DNA of 64,000 nucleotides from Pararge aegeria (lineage: Eukaryota; Arthropoda; Insecta; Lepidoptera; Nymphalidae), in the NCBI RefSeq assembly GCF_905163445.1, contig NC_053195.1:7864501-7928500 (forward strand), in the 5' to 3' direction. Both the position numbers and the translations under genes were made by a program. Position 1 is the first letter of the stretch, and every line of letters starts with the position of its first letter. Positions 36,741 to 48,702 of the stretch are shown here, one piece after another. Under the pieces are notes generated by a model that worked only from the letters and a program-made list of their open reading frames with translations, was not told where the DNA came from and did not search any database.

Positions 36741-36844
36741 ATAACATTCTCGGAGCAATTTTAGAATTGCTCCGAGAATGTTATTAAGCGAAAGCATTTG
36801 CTAATACTTACTTAGGTAAGTATTAGCAAATGCTTTCGCTTAAT
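36741..36844. repeat. Two abutting perfect hairpins with identical TTAG loops
   Basis: Hairpin 1: 36741-36760 pairs perfectly with 36765-36784. Hairpin 2: 36783-36811 pairs perfectly with 36816-36844. Each has the tetraloop TTAG, and they overlap by two bases. Arms are 20 and 29 bp with no mismatch. Confidence 0.95.
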
Positions 36845-37174
36845 TATTAGCTTAAATCTCTGTTTTGTCCTTAATATACCTACCTAGCTACCTACCTACT
36901 TAGCTTAAATCTTTCAATTTATTTATTTATAATGGACAACCAACAGTAGATACATTAAAACTTGCTCTTTTTTTGTAATGAGTCACATAGTAAATGTTCA
37001 ACTATTTACAGATCATCACAGCATGCATTAAAATGTAAAAAGTTATTCCTATAAATTATTCACAGTTAATTATTAGTCTGTTAATATAAACCTTTAAAAG
37101 TATAAATATTTAAAGCTAAGTTACAAAGCATAATTTATCTTAATCAATTAATTAAAAAAAATCACTAGAAAGAG
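36845..37174. other. Intergenic, nothing recognised
   Basis: AT-rich with repeated CTACCTAC near 36880-36900; no gene signal. Confidence 0.4.
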
Positions 37175-37320
37175 GCAATTTGGACATTTCTGCATTTTCT
37201 CTGGTCTTATCTGATCTGGGAGGCATTGGCCTTGCAAGTTACCTGTTACCATCCTACCGACAAAGACATGTTGGACGCAAAGACAGCTAGCTATTTAGCG
37301 TTACAGTAGGTACGGGTATT
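37175..37320 (+). mobile_element. SINE-B middle fragment
   Basis: GGCAATTTGGACATTTCTGC, CTCTGGTCTTATCTGATCTG, GCATTGGCCTTGCAAGTTAC, CATCCTACCGACAAAGACAT: the body without head and tail. Confidence 0.6.
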
Positions 37321-38431
37321 TTGCTGCTTTCTTAACCTATCGCCCTGACCCCTGGCTGTCTGGTCTCCACTGCCTGGTGTAAACCTACGCTCGGCAAAAA
37401 TATGTAATGTATATTTAAGTGTATAAATAAATCTCTATGTATCTATCTATATTAATGTTGTTTTAGCTCAATATATATATTTATCTTGTACACGGGCATG
37501 AGAGTACAAATAAATAATAATAATAATCTCAATTGACAGGTATAAACCCAGTTATTAAAATATGAAGAGACTAGCGGCATCTGTCGGGCTGATTTATGAA
37601 TCTAAACCATCCAGGGTGCTACCCAAACGCATGCCAAAAAATTCATTCAAATCGGTCCAACCGTTTAGGAGGAGTTCGGTGACATACACACGCACACAAG
37701 AAATATATATATAAAGATAATAACAGTATATAACGATAAAAATATTGCAAGCGCACGTCCGTCATAATAGTTATGCTTTCTAATAGCAAGCGTCGTTATT
37801 TTTGGGTTAATAATTTATTTTAGTTATACCTAACCGTTAAAAACCACTACCGTTGTTAATAAGCTTGGGTTTTTTATTGTTATTCACTTGATTACGCACT
37901 GAAAGCCTGATAGCATTATTGTATTGCACGCTGATATTGTTGATAGGTGGTCTGGTGGTGTTTACTCAAAGTTGACATGTATAGAAACATAAACAATATG
38001 CATTAAGCAATGTCACCTTGACTTGGTCACTAAATTTCGTAAAGCGACGTGCGAGCATATTGTGCCTTACAACCAGAGCACGTCGTTCCCTTTCTATATC
38101 TTCTTTCGGTCACAATATGTCCAAGGGCAAGTCTGAATCGCTCAACTCTTTGGAGCAAATCTCCATCAATGGAAACCCGCCGAATGATTCCCGGACCTCT
38201 GCCTGATCGAAACACAATCGTAACTAGACAGTTACGTTGGTGTACTAGTAGCAATCTGCGAGTGTTAGTTTAAGAACCATATCGTCTGTCCGTTAGGCAC
38301 TATCCCCTGTTTCTGCAGATTAGCCTAGTTTTCGCTATTAAATGCCTTTATATACTAAGCAAATTAAATGCTATATTCATTGTGCATCTTCCAGAAACAT
38401 ATCTCTAATACAGTACAGTTAACAAGCTATA
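37321..38431. other. Intergenic; short repeat tails, no gene recognised
   Basis: 37590-37730 (TTCAAATCGGTCCAACCGTT, TAGGAGGAGTTCGGTGACAT, ATATATAAAGATA) is the 3' end of a dispersed element like the one at 57280-57675. Overlapping open frames at 38018-38273 sit in a GC-richer block with no known motif. Confidence 0.45.
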
Positions 38432-38694
38432 TGACGGCCGATTGGCGCAGTTTGCAGCGACCCTGCTTTCTGAGTCCAAGGCCGTGGGTTCGATTCCCAC
38501 AACTGGAAAATGTTTGTGTGATGAGCATGAATGTTTTTCAGTGTCTGGGTGTTTATATGTATATTATAAGTATTTATGTATTATATTCATAAAAATATTC
38601 AACAGCTATCTTAGTACCCATAACACAAGCTACGCTTACTTTGGGGCTAGGTGGCGATGTGTGTATTGTCGTAGTATATTTATTTATTTATTTA
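38432..38694 (+). mobile_element. SINE-A copy, full length
   Basis: GACGGCCGATTGGCGCAGTT, GTGGGTTCGATTCCCACAAC, TTCAGTGTCTGGGTGTTTAT, CTACGCTTACTTTGGGGCTA, ending TTTATTTATTTATT. Very close to the 27235 copy. Confidence 0.92.
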
Positions 38695-38877
38695 TCCTAT
38701 CTCACAACCTGTCCACTTAGTATGCCTATCGCACTGGACTACACTTGACAGTTTCGGTTTCGTGTTACAATCGAAGGATCGAAGTGGCGAGACACATACG
38801 TCACGTAACCATTTAGAATTAATGTCCTGGAGCATATTGTTTCCATTGATTATTAAATTGCCATGCCGATTTATTAA

Positions 38878-39361
38878 GTAACTAGCTGTTGCCCGCGACT
38901 TCGTCTGCGTTTGATTTTGTTTTTTGATGTGGCATAAAATTTGTTGTAGATCTAAAAAAATTAAAGTATTCAGTATCGCTTTACTTTAAATGAGGGGTTT
39001 GCTACTGTCCGCTGAGGAGTTCTGTCCTCTAACTCCAACCACAGTTTGGGAAAAATTAAACACGTATTATAACCTCTATAGTACAAAAATAATTATTTAA
39101 ATGGGTTATAATTTGTCGGAGTTACGGTGTAAAATCGTCAAACACTCATGCCCTCTCCCAAAGGAACCGAGCTTAATGTCGGGATAAAAAGTATTCTATA
39201 TTCTATCTTCTAACACTTCCAAAAATATGTGTACAAAGTTTCATGAGGATCGGTTAAGTAGTTTTTGTGTGAAAGCGTAACAAACCAACTTACTTTCACA
39301 TTTTTAATATTAGTAGGGATAGGGAAGGGAAAGGGATAGGGATAGGGATAGGGATAGGGAT
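38878..39361 (+). mobile_element. Helitron-like non-autonomous repeat H, copy 2
   Basis: Same block order as 14563-15075 (ACTAGCTGTTGCCCGCGACT, TTGCTACTGTCCGCTGAGGA, CTCCCAAAGGAACCGAGCTT, CATGAGGATCGGTTAAGTAG), ending TTAATATTAGTAGGGATAGG and an (AGGGAT)n run to 39361. Confidence 0.7.
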
Positions 39362-39607
39362 ATTGACGTCAGCATGAATCTGTAATATAACAAGGGTAGG
39401 TGTGTCATTAAATTATCACTAATGCGCGAATTAGATTTAGATATGATTTTATTAGTTTAAGTTGTGTTTTGAAGCATTATTAGATCTGTGTTTTGAAGTT
39501 TAAATTTCTTTGATTGCTTTTTGGGCGCACAAAAATCTCTTGAACTCTCGTAATAGTCACCAAAAACTTTCTATGAGCTATATGTATATGTTTCTATGAC
39601 GTACTGT

Positions 39608-39737
39608 CAGTGGCGTGCACTTCATACATGCACAAAAGCAATGCTTGCCCTAACATTTTTGTATAACACATAAAGGGGAAGGATTTTTAAATTTTATGCC
39701 ATCTTCCTTCTTTATGCATACCCTGTGCACGCCACTG
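39608..39737. mobile_element. hAT-type MITE with perfect 8-bp target-site duplication
   Basis: 130 bp bounded by CAGTGGCGTGCAC (39608-39620) and GTGCACGCCACTG (39725-39737), perfect 13-bp inverted ends. CGTACTGT precedes (39600-39607) and follows (39738-39745) it. An 8-bp duplication and CAG-starting ends are hAT hallmarks. No coding capacity. A second copy is at 59320-59460. Confidence 0.9.
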
Positions 39738-39745
39738 CGTACTGT

Positions 39746-40480
39746 GTGAACTTTACTTTTTGGGTGAACAAAAAGCGTCAAACTCGTGTCATCATCACCA
39801 CACGCTTCCCATGAGCTATATGTATACTGGGGATATATGCTGCGTATGGTGCTATACACAGATTTACTTTTCACTTCTATCGGCAGTCTCCAAATACTGC
39901 CTCGCATGTTTTTTATTAATTTGATAGTCCACTACTGAATAAAAAACTCTCCCAATGGGAGGCTTAGGCCATAATAACAACATTGGTTAGTGATCACATA
40001 TGGTAGTAGTCGCACTGAGGACGCTGCTACCCTTTCTTCGATATATTCCCTTAGTAGCCTCATACGACAGCCGCGGAAAGAAAAGGGTGACAACAGTGTT
40101 CAATAATAACAAGGCGGAACGAATTTTAACGACCTCAAATCACATTTGCACGTGTTGGCAACACCGCGCGTTTCGTGTGCGACGATGTACAAAGATCGAC
40201 GCAAGCGCCACCTCGGCAGCTTGTCGTTGTGACGTCAGCATCGGGTTACCAAGAGGAGGAAAAATATGGCGGCTCTGGCCTGAGGATGGCATGACACCAC
40301 AGTGCACTTTTGGCTGTGACTTCGAATAGGATACAATCATTTTAGGTATAATAAACCGAGTGTCCAAATTAAATATCGCAGTGTGTTTAATTTTTACACA
40401 CGTGTATGTGTATGCGTATGAACTTGTGTGGGAATTATTGTTTTAATACTAGTGTAAATAAAAAAAATATATTTTATTGT
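39746..40480. other. Intergenic, GC-richer block of probable LINE debris
   Basis: The plus frame at 40000-40329 contains ALRTLLPFLRYIPLVASYDS, GKKRVTTVFN, which I associate with lepidopteran LINE 3' sequences, but no catalytic motif is present. I do not call a gene. Confidence 0.35.
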
Positions 40481-40593
40481 AAAAAAAAGCGTGGGGTGCA
40501 TGGTGTCAATAGTTATAAATATTTTATTGACAGATATGAGTAGAGTGATTATCATTTTGATAATATCTAAAAAAACACCCCACGCTTTTTTTT
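40481..40593. mobile_element. MITE with 18-bp perfect inverted ends
   Basis: AAAAAAAAGCGTGGGGTG (40481-40498) and CACCCCACGCTTTTTTTT (40576-40593) are perfect inverted repeats around a 77-bp AT-rich core. No clear target duplication. Confidence 0.8.
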
Positions 40594-41715
40594 AAATAAA
40601 ATCTCCTCTACCATCTAGTAGCTTAATGTTTTCTGTGGAGCTGTTAGGTACGCGAACGCCACCTGTTGGTAACGCTATTTGGGTCTAGATGGCGCTGTAG
40701 TAATTGTAATTAATAGTTGGTGAAAAATTTATTTTTTATATTGAAAATTGGAATAATCTTCTCAAATTAGTATACTGTCATCGGTACTCGATATGTCTAC
40801 AAAGTTTGAACGAAATCTGATCGTTCAAAGTAGGACAAAATCGAGCTAAAAGGGGTCGGTTACATACATACAGGTGAAGCTAATATAAAGCGTGTAAAAA
40901 TATTATTACCTAGGACCAAAGGCTTTTTTCTGTTGCTATAACAACCTGTGAGTCCATTTGATTCTGCATACACGAATCACGTCGTACAAAGTGCGGCTTT
41001 CTGACCATTCACCTGAGTCGTGCCTGTAATAGCAACATCCACGTCCTTGGCGGCAGATATAAATTCGGCTTCTACTAAATACGATATCTGGATAAAATTT
41101 GATTTTAGTTTACCCGGATGTCATGAGCAGAGGAAACGCGCACTGTTCTATATATTAATGGCCGTAAAGGGTAGCCACAGCAGTAATTGTCGTTTAAATT
41201 CTATGAAATATGCGTGGTCACTCTATTATTAAGTTTTATGGCGTTGTCAACTGTCCACCGGTAGAGCAGATTGTGGGTTTATTGCTTTTAATGCCAGTTG
41301 CGCTGATAATGGCTACACGACATTTTTTATTTACATGTAAATATGGTTTACTATTTTGAGCATTTATTTTTACGTCGGGAACACTACACATAAACTGACG
41401 AGCGTGTTCAAACGTTACATAGGTATATAACTTCTATAACTTCTTGTACAACACATTTATTTGTGTTGTCTTAAATGTCGATAAAACTTTCTAATTTTAT
41501 TACGCCCAATTTATAATCCTTTTTAGGCATCAATAGCTTAGTGTTTTTACTAATCGAATTAAAAAAAAATTACAGTCGTATTAAGGTATTTGTATGAAAC
41601 TATTAAATGGGATTGTAGCCTTCTCTTTTTTATTGGCTTTTATTTCCTTCGACGCTGAGAAAAGTGTGTCTCATTATAATGGGCTCCGTAGGTTTTAACC
41701 TACGGCGTTTACGCC
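40594..41715. other. Intergenic, no gene recognised
   Basis: 40659-40700 has AACGCCACCTG and TAGATGGCGCTGTAG, like the short inverted elements at 10624 and 26805. 40780-40900 resembles a transposon 3' end (ACAAAGTTTGAACGAAATCT). The frame 41020-41232 has no motif. Confidence 0.4.
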
Positions 41716-41962
41716 AGGGTCAATTTGAGAATTTATAATTTCTGAATTTTCTTTGGTCGAGTCGGGCAGGAGACTTCGGCCGTGGCTAGTTACCACCCTA
41801 CCGACAAAGGCGCGCAGCAATTTACGATGTAGCGTAGAAACCGATTAGGGGAATAGGTTTATTATACTACCGTACTCCCAACAGGTAAATCCGTTACTAT
41901 CTTAGACTGCATCACAACTTACCACTAGGTGAGATTTCAGTCAGGGGCTAAATTTAAGCGGA
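41716..41962 (+). mobile_element. SINE-B copy lacking its head
   Basis: TTTATAATTTCTGAATTTTC, GACTTCGGCCGTGGCTAGTT, ACCGATTAGGGGAATAGG, CTTAGACTGCATCACAACTT, GTGAGATTTCAGTCAGGGGC. Confidence 0.8.
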
Positions 41963-42963
41963 AAAAAGAGAGGATGGCGAGTTAGCGTAAAAAAAATGTA
42001 TTGAAATCGCTCGAACAGTACCAAAGTAGTTCAATTAAATACCGGATACCGAAACAGATATTACCTCTTCATAATATAAGTAAGCATTTAGGTGTAGATA
42101 AAGAAATATTTATTTCTTTGTGTGTATGACCTTCAACGTACTGAACTGATCTTGACGACGGGAAAACGTAAAGTCAACGCAGGCGAAGTCGCGGCTAATC
42201 AATAAAACTATTATTTATTTACTTACCATTAATTTCTAAATTCTTAACAATGTTAAATTATAAAATACAAAAAAAAACGCTGTGAAAATTTATTTAAAAA
42301 AATACTTAAAAAGGGTGTCCAAGGAATGAAACTGTAAAAAGATGAGTCATTAATCCAAGAACGAAGATTAGAAATTACCCTTTTGACAGTCACAGGCGTC
42401 AACATAAAATATTCATCACCTTGCAGAGACAAGAACGTCACGTTCAAAGGGTAGTTACGTTAAAGTCCACAGGGAAAGGTGAACAGGAAATGGAAATACA
42501 AAAAGGTAACTCAATTAATCTAGGGGCTCTTTGACACGTTAGGTGTTTTATTTCGTATGTATTATATATGTATATAGGTTTCTGTGATATGTGTCTATCT
42601 GCCAATCTATTTTCTGCACATCTAATGGAAACATGAAATATGGTGTGTAAGCAGAATTCCCAAACCTATCCACGAGCGTAACATTTGTATTCTAAAAAAA
42701 GTATGATTTCGAGGGTTAGTTGTAGGGGAACAATTAAGAATATACAAATTAAGAATGTACTAGCAGTCACCCGCGGCTTCTTACGCGGTTTATCATCATC
42801 CAACATCCTACCATATAAACTTTTGCATTTAATATTAGTAGGATAATTCAATCATATATAAAAAGAAGTACCTACTAGGTTTCTCGTTAGGTGTTCTGCT
42901 AGGTTTGCCTTTTATTTCATATATTATGAGTCCTGATTAGAGAGACCTATGTTGAGTCACTAT
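41963..42963. other. Intergenic, no gene recognised
   Basis: AT-rich. Short fragments of repeat H near 42190 and 42765 (CTAGCAGTCACCCGCGGCTT). Frames 42253-42447 and 42666-42851 lack motifs. Confidence 0.4.
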
Positions 42964-43170
42964 TGAAAAATAAATATATATATATATATATATATGCACC
43001 ATTTTGTGGTGGCGGCCATGTTGGATTCGAAATTTTTCATAGTGAATAGTATTCTACAAGTCGTCCTTTCAAACCAAAGAAATTCTATAAAAATCGGTTC
43101 ACCCATCCGGGAGATACGATGCCATAGACAGATACTTACACACACAGAAAAGGCTAAATTATTACACCTA
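42964..43170 (-). repeat. Dispersed repeat, inverse copy of the 5040 element, after a (TA)n run
   Basis: (TA)n at about 42973-42995, then CACCATTTTGTGGTGGCGGC, CATGTTGGATTCGAAATT, AAAAATCGGTTCACCCATCC: complementary to the 5040-5230 block order. Confidence 0.5.
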
Positions 43171-45231
43171 GGGTAAAAAATAATAATTGTATAAAAAGTA
43201 GATAAAATTAAATATAAATACATGATTATCACACGTACTATTATTTAAACAAAACTAGAATAATGTGACTTCACTACGGTATTCGATTTAAAATAAAATA
43301 AAAAACCTCAAAAACACGGTAATCTAAAGTCCACGAAATAAAATTAATAGAAAGTACGTATGATATAGTACTGCAGGTAGGTGATAAAACGAACTGAGTT
43401 GCATATTTTTTGTAAAACAGGAGACAAAACACAATATCGCCAGATCAATCAAACATAAACAAATAAATTAATTGAAATGGAAACAAATAAAGAAAGTATG
43501 GAAGTGTCTCACAAAAGGCTGAACAAAACAAAGAAGCTTAAAACTAAAGAAATGGTAAAGAAAGCAAGAAGAAACAACGAGAACAGATACTAGAAGAAGG
43601 ATACAAAAGGCTTTTTTTATTATTATTTTACTATTCGTATTTAGTACTGAGGCAGTAAAGTTAGTACGTTATACCCATTTTTTTTAGAAGAACTTCGTTA
43701 TTCCGTTTCCCACTTAACCCTCTAGGGATTTTCGTACGAAACGTTCTTCATAAAATAAAGTTTTAAAACCGGCCGTACCGTCTCTCTAATTCGAAATGCC
43801 TTCCAGAGTAATTGCTTATACAGACAGCATAAATTGCAGGTTTTTAGGATAAAATTTTACGAGGGTTAACCGTCATTTGGCCAACGTCGCTGTAATAGGG
43901 CCGATGGGGAAATCAACCTACGTGGAATATCCTAAGATCCAAATTAAAATACCGCGGTTATAGTAGGGTAGTGTCTCGATAAAACCTTAAAAAGATCGAT
44001 CGAATCTAGGTTAAAAGGTTTAAAAGATCATGGTGGTCATTAAAGTGAAGATAAGCAAATATACAAACTGAAAGTTTATTTATCTCACCCCTACACAATA
44101 CGAGAGAGATGAAAAACCAATTTGTAAATGGAGCGAAAATCGTAAAAAATCATTGAACGAAAAAATAGCCGTCGAACCAAAAAAAACAAATGACGGGTTT
44201 AAAAAGTTAATGGCATTTGACAAGCAAAGAGTTTTAATATTCCAATTTGTTTTTTAATGCTCTTCTATAATTCTTCTTCTAGCGATTGTATTCGCGTGTT
44301 TATAACTATTACACTTTTCTAATTACGTATTTTAACCCGCGACACTATTTTGTTTGACATAATATTTACTAATGAACAAAGCGAGTAAAAGAACAAAAAC
44401 AGAACGAAGAAGAACAAAACTCCTGTATATAATCTTATACTGATATATAAAGCTGAAAAGTTTGTTTGCCCGCGATGATCTCAGGAACTCCGATGTCCGA
44501 TTTGATAAATTCACTCAGTGTTGGATAGCCGATTAATCTAGAAAGGCTATAAGCTATATATAATCACGCTAAGACCAATAGGAGAATAGCAGGAAGGTTT
44601 TTTTGCTTGAGATCTTTAGCTGCGTCCGCTGCTTAAATGGTTGAAGTTTCGATAAAATCGTGTACGACAAAGTTGTTTCCCTTTTAGATTTCTAAAAAAA
44701 GGTCCGCAACAGCATTTGTCTTTTCAAGGTTCAGGTTCAGGTTCAGTTTGTCGAGGTTCTCTGTCCGCCGAAGACGCCAGGGACCGCTAGTTCTTAATAT
44801 AATTTTTACGAGATTCGGGCTTCGTAATTGCTGTAATTTCGAAATATTAGAGGATGTAAAGAATACAAATTCCTCACTACCCTCAATGCCGCACACATTA
44901 GACTTTCCAAAAACATTTCCCAGTCTAATTAAAAATACTGAGTGCTGAATTGCTCGTCACGGAGTTTCGTAATCAAATTTATTTGGGTGTAAGTGAGAGG
45001 AATCACGTATTCAAAACACGCCGTTCTCTCTTGTAACTTCGTTGGCATATTTTCAACATTTCACAATATATATGAACAATATTGTTACAAAAAGTATGAC
45101 TGCAAATTAGTGGCTCTAGGATTTCGCTGGTATTAGGTAACGCTTACTAGCTGGCGTTAGTGACTAACAGCATCTTTGCTCTAGATCAGTTTTGGATTTG
45201 AGCAGACGATAGATTTCAACTCGTGTCCCAC
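43171..45231. other. Intergenic, no gene recognised
   Basis: AT-rich; an A-rich stretch 43440-43620 and a short (GGTTCA)n run near 44728-44747. Frames 44332-44948 on both strands lack recognisable motifs. Confidence 0.45.
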
Positions 45232-45416
45232 ACCATTCCGTGCCTATCATTATCATTAGCATGGGGTACGGTAACCTCCCAGCGTGACAAGTGTTTAGGC
45301 CGTAGACTAACACGCAGGCCATTTGCGGTTTTTTGGACTTCACACGCATTTTAGAACATTACAGAATGCATGTTCTATCATGATATTTTCTTCACCGTTA
45401 AAGCAAGTAGGTATAC

Positions 45417-45443
<27 letters not shown>
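45232..45443 (-). mobile_element. SINE-C copy with adjoining (TA)n
   Basis: Minus orientation: TAGCATGGGGTACGGTAACC, TGTTTAGGCCGTAGACTAAC, TTTTTTGGACTTCACACGCA, TTTTCTTCACCGTTAAAGCA. The copy ends in TATATA repeats (45415-45443), a likely expansion of the TGATATTTTAATT region of the family. Confidence 0.65.
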
Positions 45444-45447
<4 letters not shown>

Positions 45448-46433
45448 TTATATTATATTCGATATTTACTTTAAATGCAGACAAATAAAAGTAATAGTTG
45501 CGTGTACGAATTTGGACCCAATCAACGAATTTTTTATAAGTACTCCAAAGGTTTCAAATATTTTCATAGTTTTATGCAATAGCAGAAGTCGTGTCCGGAT
45601 TGCAGTACTTTTGCACCGTTGTTGATGATGAATGAACTACGGTACGAGACTGGCCCGTGGATTGAGCAAGATACAAAAATGTACATAGAACATTATTTCC
45701 ACAAAGTAAATGGCTAGAATTTAGTTAGCCAAAAGTCTAGTAAATTTTATTGTTTTACAGTACAACAAAAAGCGAAACATTTATTTTCCGATTCTCTTAT
45801 TTCAATCAAATGCCATAAATACAATCGAAAGCTTTGAATACTTCAACGGAATACGTTTCACGAGATTTGAAGCAGCCAAATTGAATCTAGCAATAATTGG
45901 AATGTTTACATTTTTTTCTCCAATTCGATCTATAACCATATAAAAAAATTAGGCTCTCATTTCAATGCGTAGGTACGATATTTTTTCAACTCCTATAATT
46001 AGTTCAACACACAATGCATATAATTCAGTTAATTTCTGAAATATAGGTATAGCTTAAGTGATAGTACCTACAGTAAGAGGTGCTTTAAATAAGTAAACAA
46101 CTGTAATTAGTCGAATGCAAGGTATAAAAAGGTGCAACTTTCTACCCACATGTATATTCAAGTCAAATGGTAAGGAAACGTTAATCGCCAACAACAAGAT
46201 ATACTTGACATGACATATCGATATTTTCTTTACTAAGGACCTCAACCTCTTCAAAAATACACATGAACACTGTTAATAAGAGTAGTCACCTGATGAGATG
46301 GATCTCCATTATCTGTGGGATGACACCAGTGGTAGTAGTACTTCTTTCTCTCAGCCCATATCAGACCAGAGGCCAGATTATATTCATCAAGCATATGCAA
46401 ACTATGGGACACACTCCCATTTGAAAGTAAGCA
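45444..46433. other. Intergenic, no gene recognised
   Basis: AT-rich, no recognisable frame or shared repeat. Confidence 0.45.
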
Positions 46434-46556
46434 TGGAAGAAAGAAAAAAGAAAAAAAAATAAGAAAGAAATAGGGAAGAAAAAAGAAGGAAGAAACAGGG
46501 AAGAAAGAAAGAGAGAAGAAAAAGTAGAAAGAGGGCAGAAAGAGGCGCGTTTGCCG
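46434..46556 (+). repeat. Polypurine (GAA/AAG-rich) tract
   Basis: About 120 bases of almost uninterrupted purine (GGAAGAAAGAAAAAAGAAAA, GGGAAGAAAGAAAGAGAGAA), with a few pyrimidine breaks. The Ser/Phe/Leu-rich minus-strand frame over it is an artefact. Confidence 0.9.
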
Positions 46557-46589
46557 GTGTAATAAAGTACAAGCACATGAGTCTTAATC

Positions 46590-46745
46590 AGGTTTATGGT
46601 CACAGGGCGGCACTTCGTAGAACATGTACCTTCCACGCACTGTGAAGTGTTTTTCTTTTTACAGGCACACAGAGTAACACATCACAAACACTTTTTTCAT
46701 TAACCTTTAGGTAGGCCATTTGCTTGGCACATCAATAATTACTAC
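46590..46745 (+). repeat. Repeat D 3' fragment
   Basis: GAACATGTACCTTCCACGCA, CTGTGAAGTGTTTTTCTTTT, TAGGCCATTTGCTTGGCACA. The 331 bases that follow, to the next SINE, hold nothing I recognise. Confidence 0.55.
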
Positions 46746-47076
46746 TTATATTATATAAAAAAAAAACACGGTGTGGCTGAGATTTGACATGTCATCGGTT
46801 GTTTTAGTCTTGAGAATATGTCTTACAAAAGTAAAATGCTTGGTTATGGTTGACGGTATGGTTCATACTGCTTCATGTGAGGTAATGCGTTCTAATTAGG
46901 TGTGGCAGCTGACAATAACACAAATTTGAATTGTAGAGCTGTGAACAAATAAATTAGCTCATAGCTAAATTCACTGAGACCGTGGCTTTCTCGTGGCAAA
47001 AATACTGGATTATTACACTAGTTAGATAGGATATGTTTAATGAGAATCAGGCGGTGTAAAGTGGTTTCTGAAAATA

Positions 47077-47335
47077 ACGGCCGATTGGTTCAGTGGGCAG
47101 CGAGCCCTGCTTTCTGAGTCTGAGGCCGTGGGTTCGATTCCCACAACTGGAAAATGTTTGTGTGACGAACATTAATGTTTTTCATTGTCTGGGTGTTTTA
47201 TCTGGATTGTACAAGTATGTATGTATATTATTCATAAAAATATTCATCAGTGATCTTAGTATCCACAACACAATCTACGCTTACTTTGGGGCTAAATGGC
47301 GATGTATGTATTGTATACAATATATTTATTTATTA
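47077..47335 (+). mobile_element. SINE-A copy, full length but diverged
   Basis: ACGGCCGATTGGTTCAGTGG head, GTGGGTTCGATTCCCACAAC B box, CATTGTCTGGGTGTTTTATC, CTACGCTTACTTTGGGGCTA, ending TTTATTTATTAATTAA. Confidence 0.9.
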
Positions 47336-48702
47336 ATTAAATCGAACTACAAAAATATAAAAAACTGTATAAAATCTTTCACACTCACACTTCTATACTA
47401 AAAATCCTTTCTTAGTCATCGAACCCTCTAATAAGCTGTTATAACAACAAAGTGGTTTGTTTGCCTCTTCGCCGAAGTCTTACCCATAGAAACAATATTG
47501 AGAATATGGGACTGCCTTTTCTATGAGGGCTCCAAGATACTTTTCAGTTTGTCTAACATTGACCAAAAACAACAGGGCAGTTATATTGGCTTGTAATGAC
47601 TTTACTACTCTGGCAGAATGTTTTAAGGCTATTGTCAAAAATGGAAGCACACTGCATTGTCATGAATTCATGCAGGTTTGTAATTTTAATCAATTTCAAT
47701 GCTTATAGGTTTACCCGTTCAAACTTTGTGTTGTATGTCAATCACGGTACCTAGTGTTTTATTGGTTAATTCTAAGTTTAATTGACTGTTAATGAAACGC
47801 GGCGATGCGATTTCACTGCGGGTAGCAGCTGACAGTACAATTTGGATCGCTAAAGCAACGTTTGGCTCAGAGAAATTAGCTCATTGTCGGAGATTTGAGC
47901 CGAGAATCCTATTTACTGCCCATCCATTGTAGATTGCTAGCGATAAAATCGGAGCTTATTGGATTTTTTTATTTAATCCTTTCGGAATCCCCTTTTCTGA
48001 TAAATAAACTACGGTTACGTTTTCTCTGAAAAATAAACTGCAATATAGAGCTGCGCATAAAATAAGCCCTAAAAGTTTCCCTGACCGATGTCGGCCATGG
48101 TCAATCTTCAGAGATTTTTCAACTACGTTGGGAGTTGATTTAGTGCCAGCATAGGTGTACTCTTTATTCCCTTACTCTCATAGTCTGAAGGGACGGCAGA
48201 TCCAACACGACCTGAAAGAGATCGGGCTCAGGACTGACAACTTAACGGTGAATTAACGTCGATTTCCAATTTTTGGGTTGGTTCTAAGAACTTTTTGATT
48301 CGGGAATCAAGCCCAGGTCCTCGTGATCAACAGTCGAACATGCTCACCACTAGACTAACAAGGCAGTCGAATAATTAGCCCTAATTACTTGGATACAAAA
48401 GTATAAGGGAATGTAGACAAATTCCTTGCTCTTGCTCTGTAACTTTAGTTTCAAATTTCAAATAGTTGTTCAATAAAATAAATCGTTGTGGTTTGTTGAA
48501 GATTATGGGATTAAGTATGTTGACTATTGGCTTAGAAGGTCCATGTACCAATAACTAGGACTAGCGAGAAATTTGGTTGATTTGGCTAGTCTAATGCGTG
48601 GAATTCAAGCTTGAAATAATGATGCCGATTCTGTTCACTCTAAACTCTAAACTTAAATAAATTAGCAGGTCTTAAAGTAATTCTTTATCTCCGCACTCTT
48701 TG
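47336..48702. other. Intergenic, one unexplained open frame
   Basis: The 61-codon plus frame at 47523-47708 (AVILACNDFTTLAECFKAIV, ending CHEFMQ) has protein-like composition and ends near a possible donor (CAG|GTTTGT), but I see no partner exon or family match. The rest is unremarkable; 48300-48365 looks like tRNA-SINE debris. Confidence 0.3.

Noticed and set aside
39322..39361. (AGGGAT)n as possible telomeric repeat
   Set aside because: Insect telomeres in Lepidoptera are TTAGG; the run is the usual end of repeat H, also hinted at 15060.
47523..47708. 61-codon frame with protein-like composition and a possible donor at its end
   Set aside because: No acceptor-donor pair giving a recognisable exon, no partner exons within reach, no motif.
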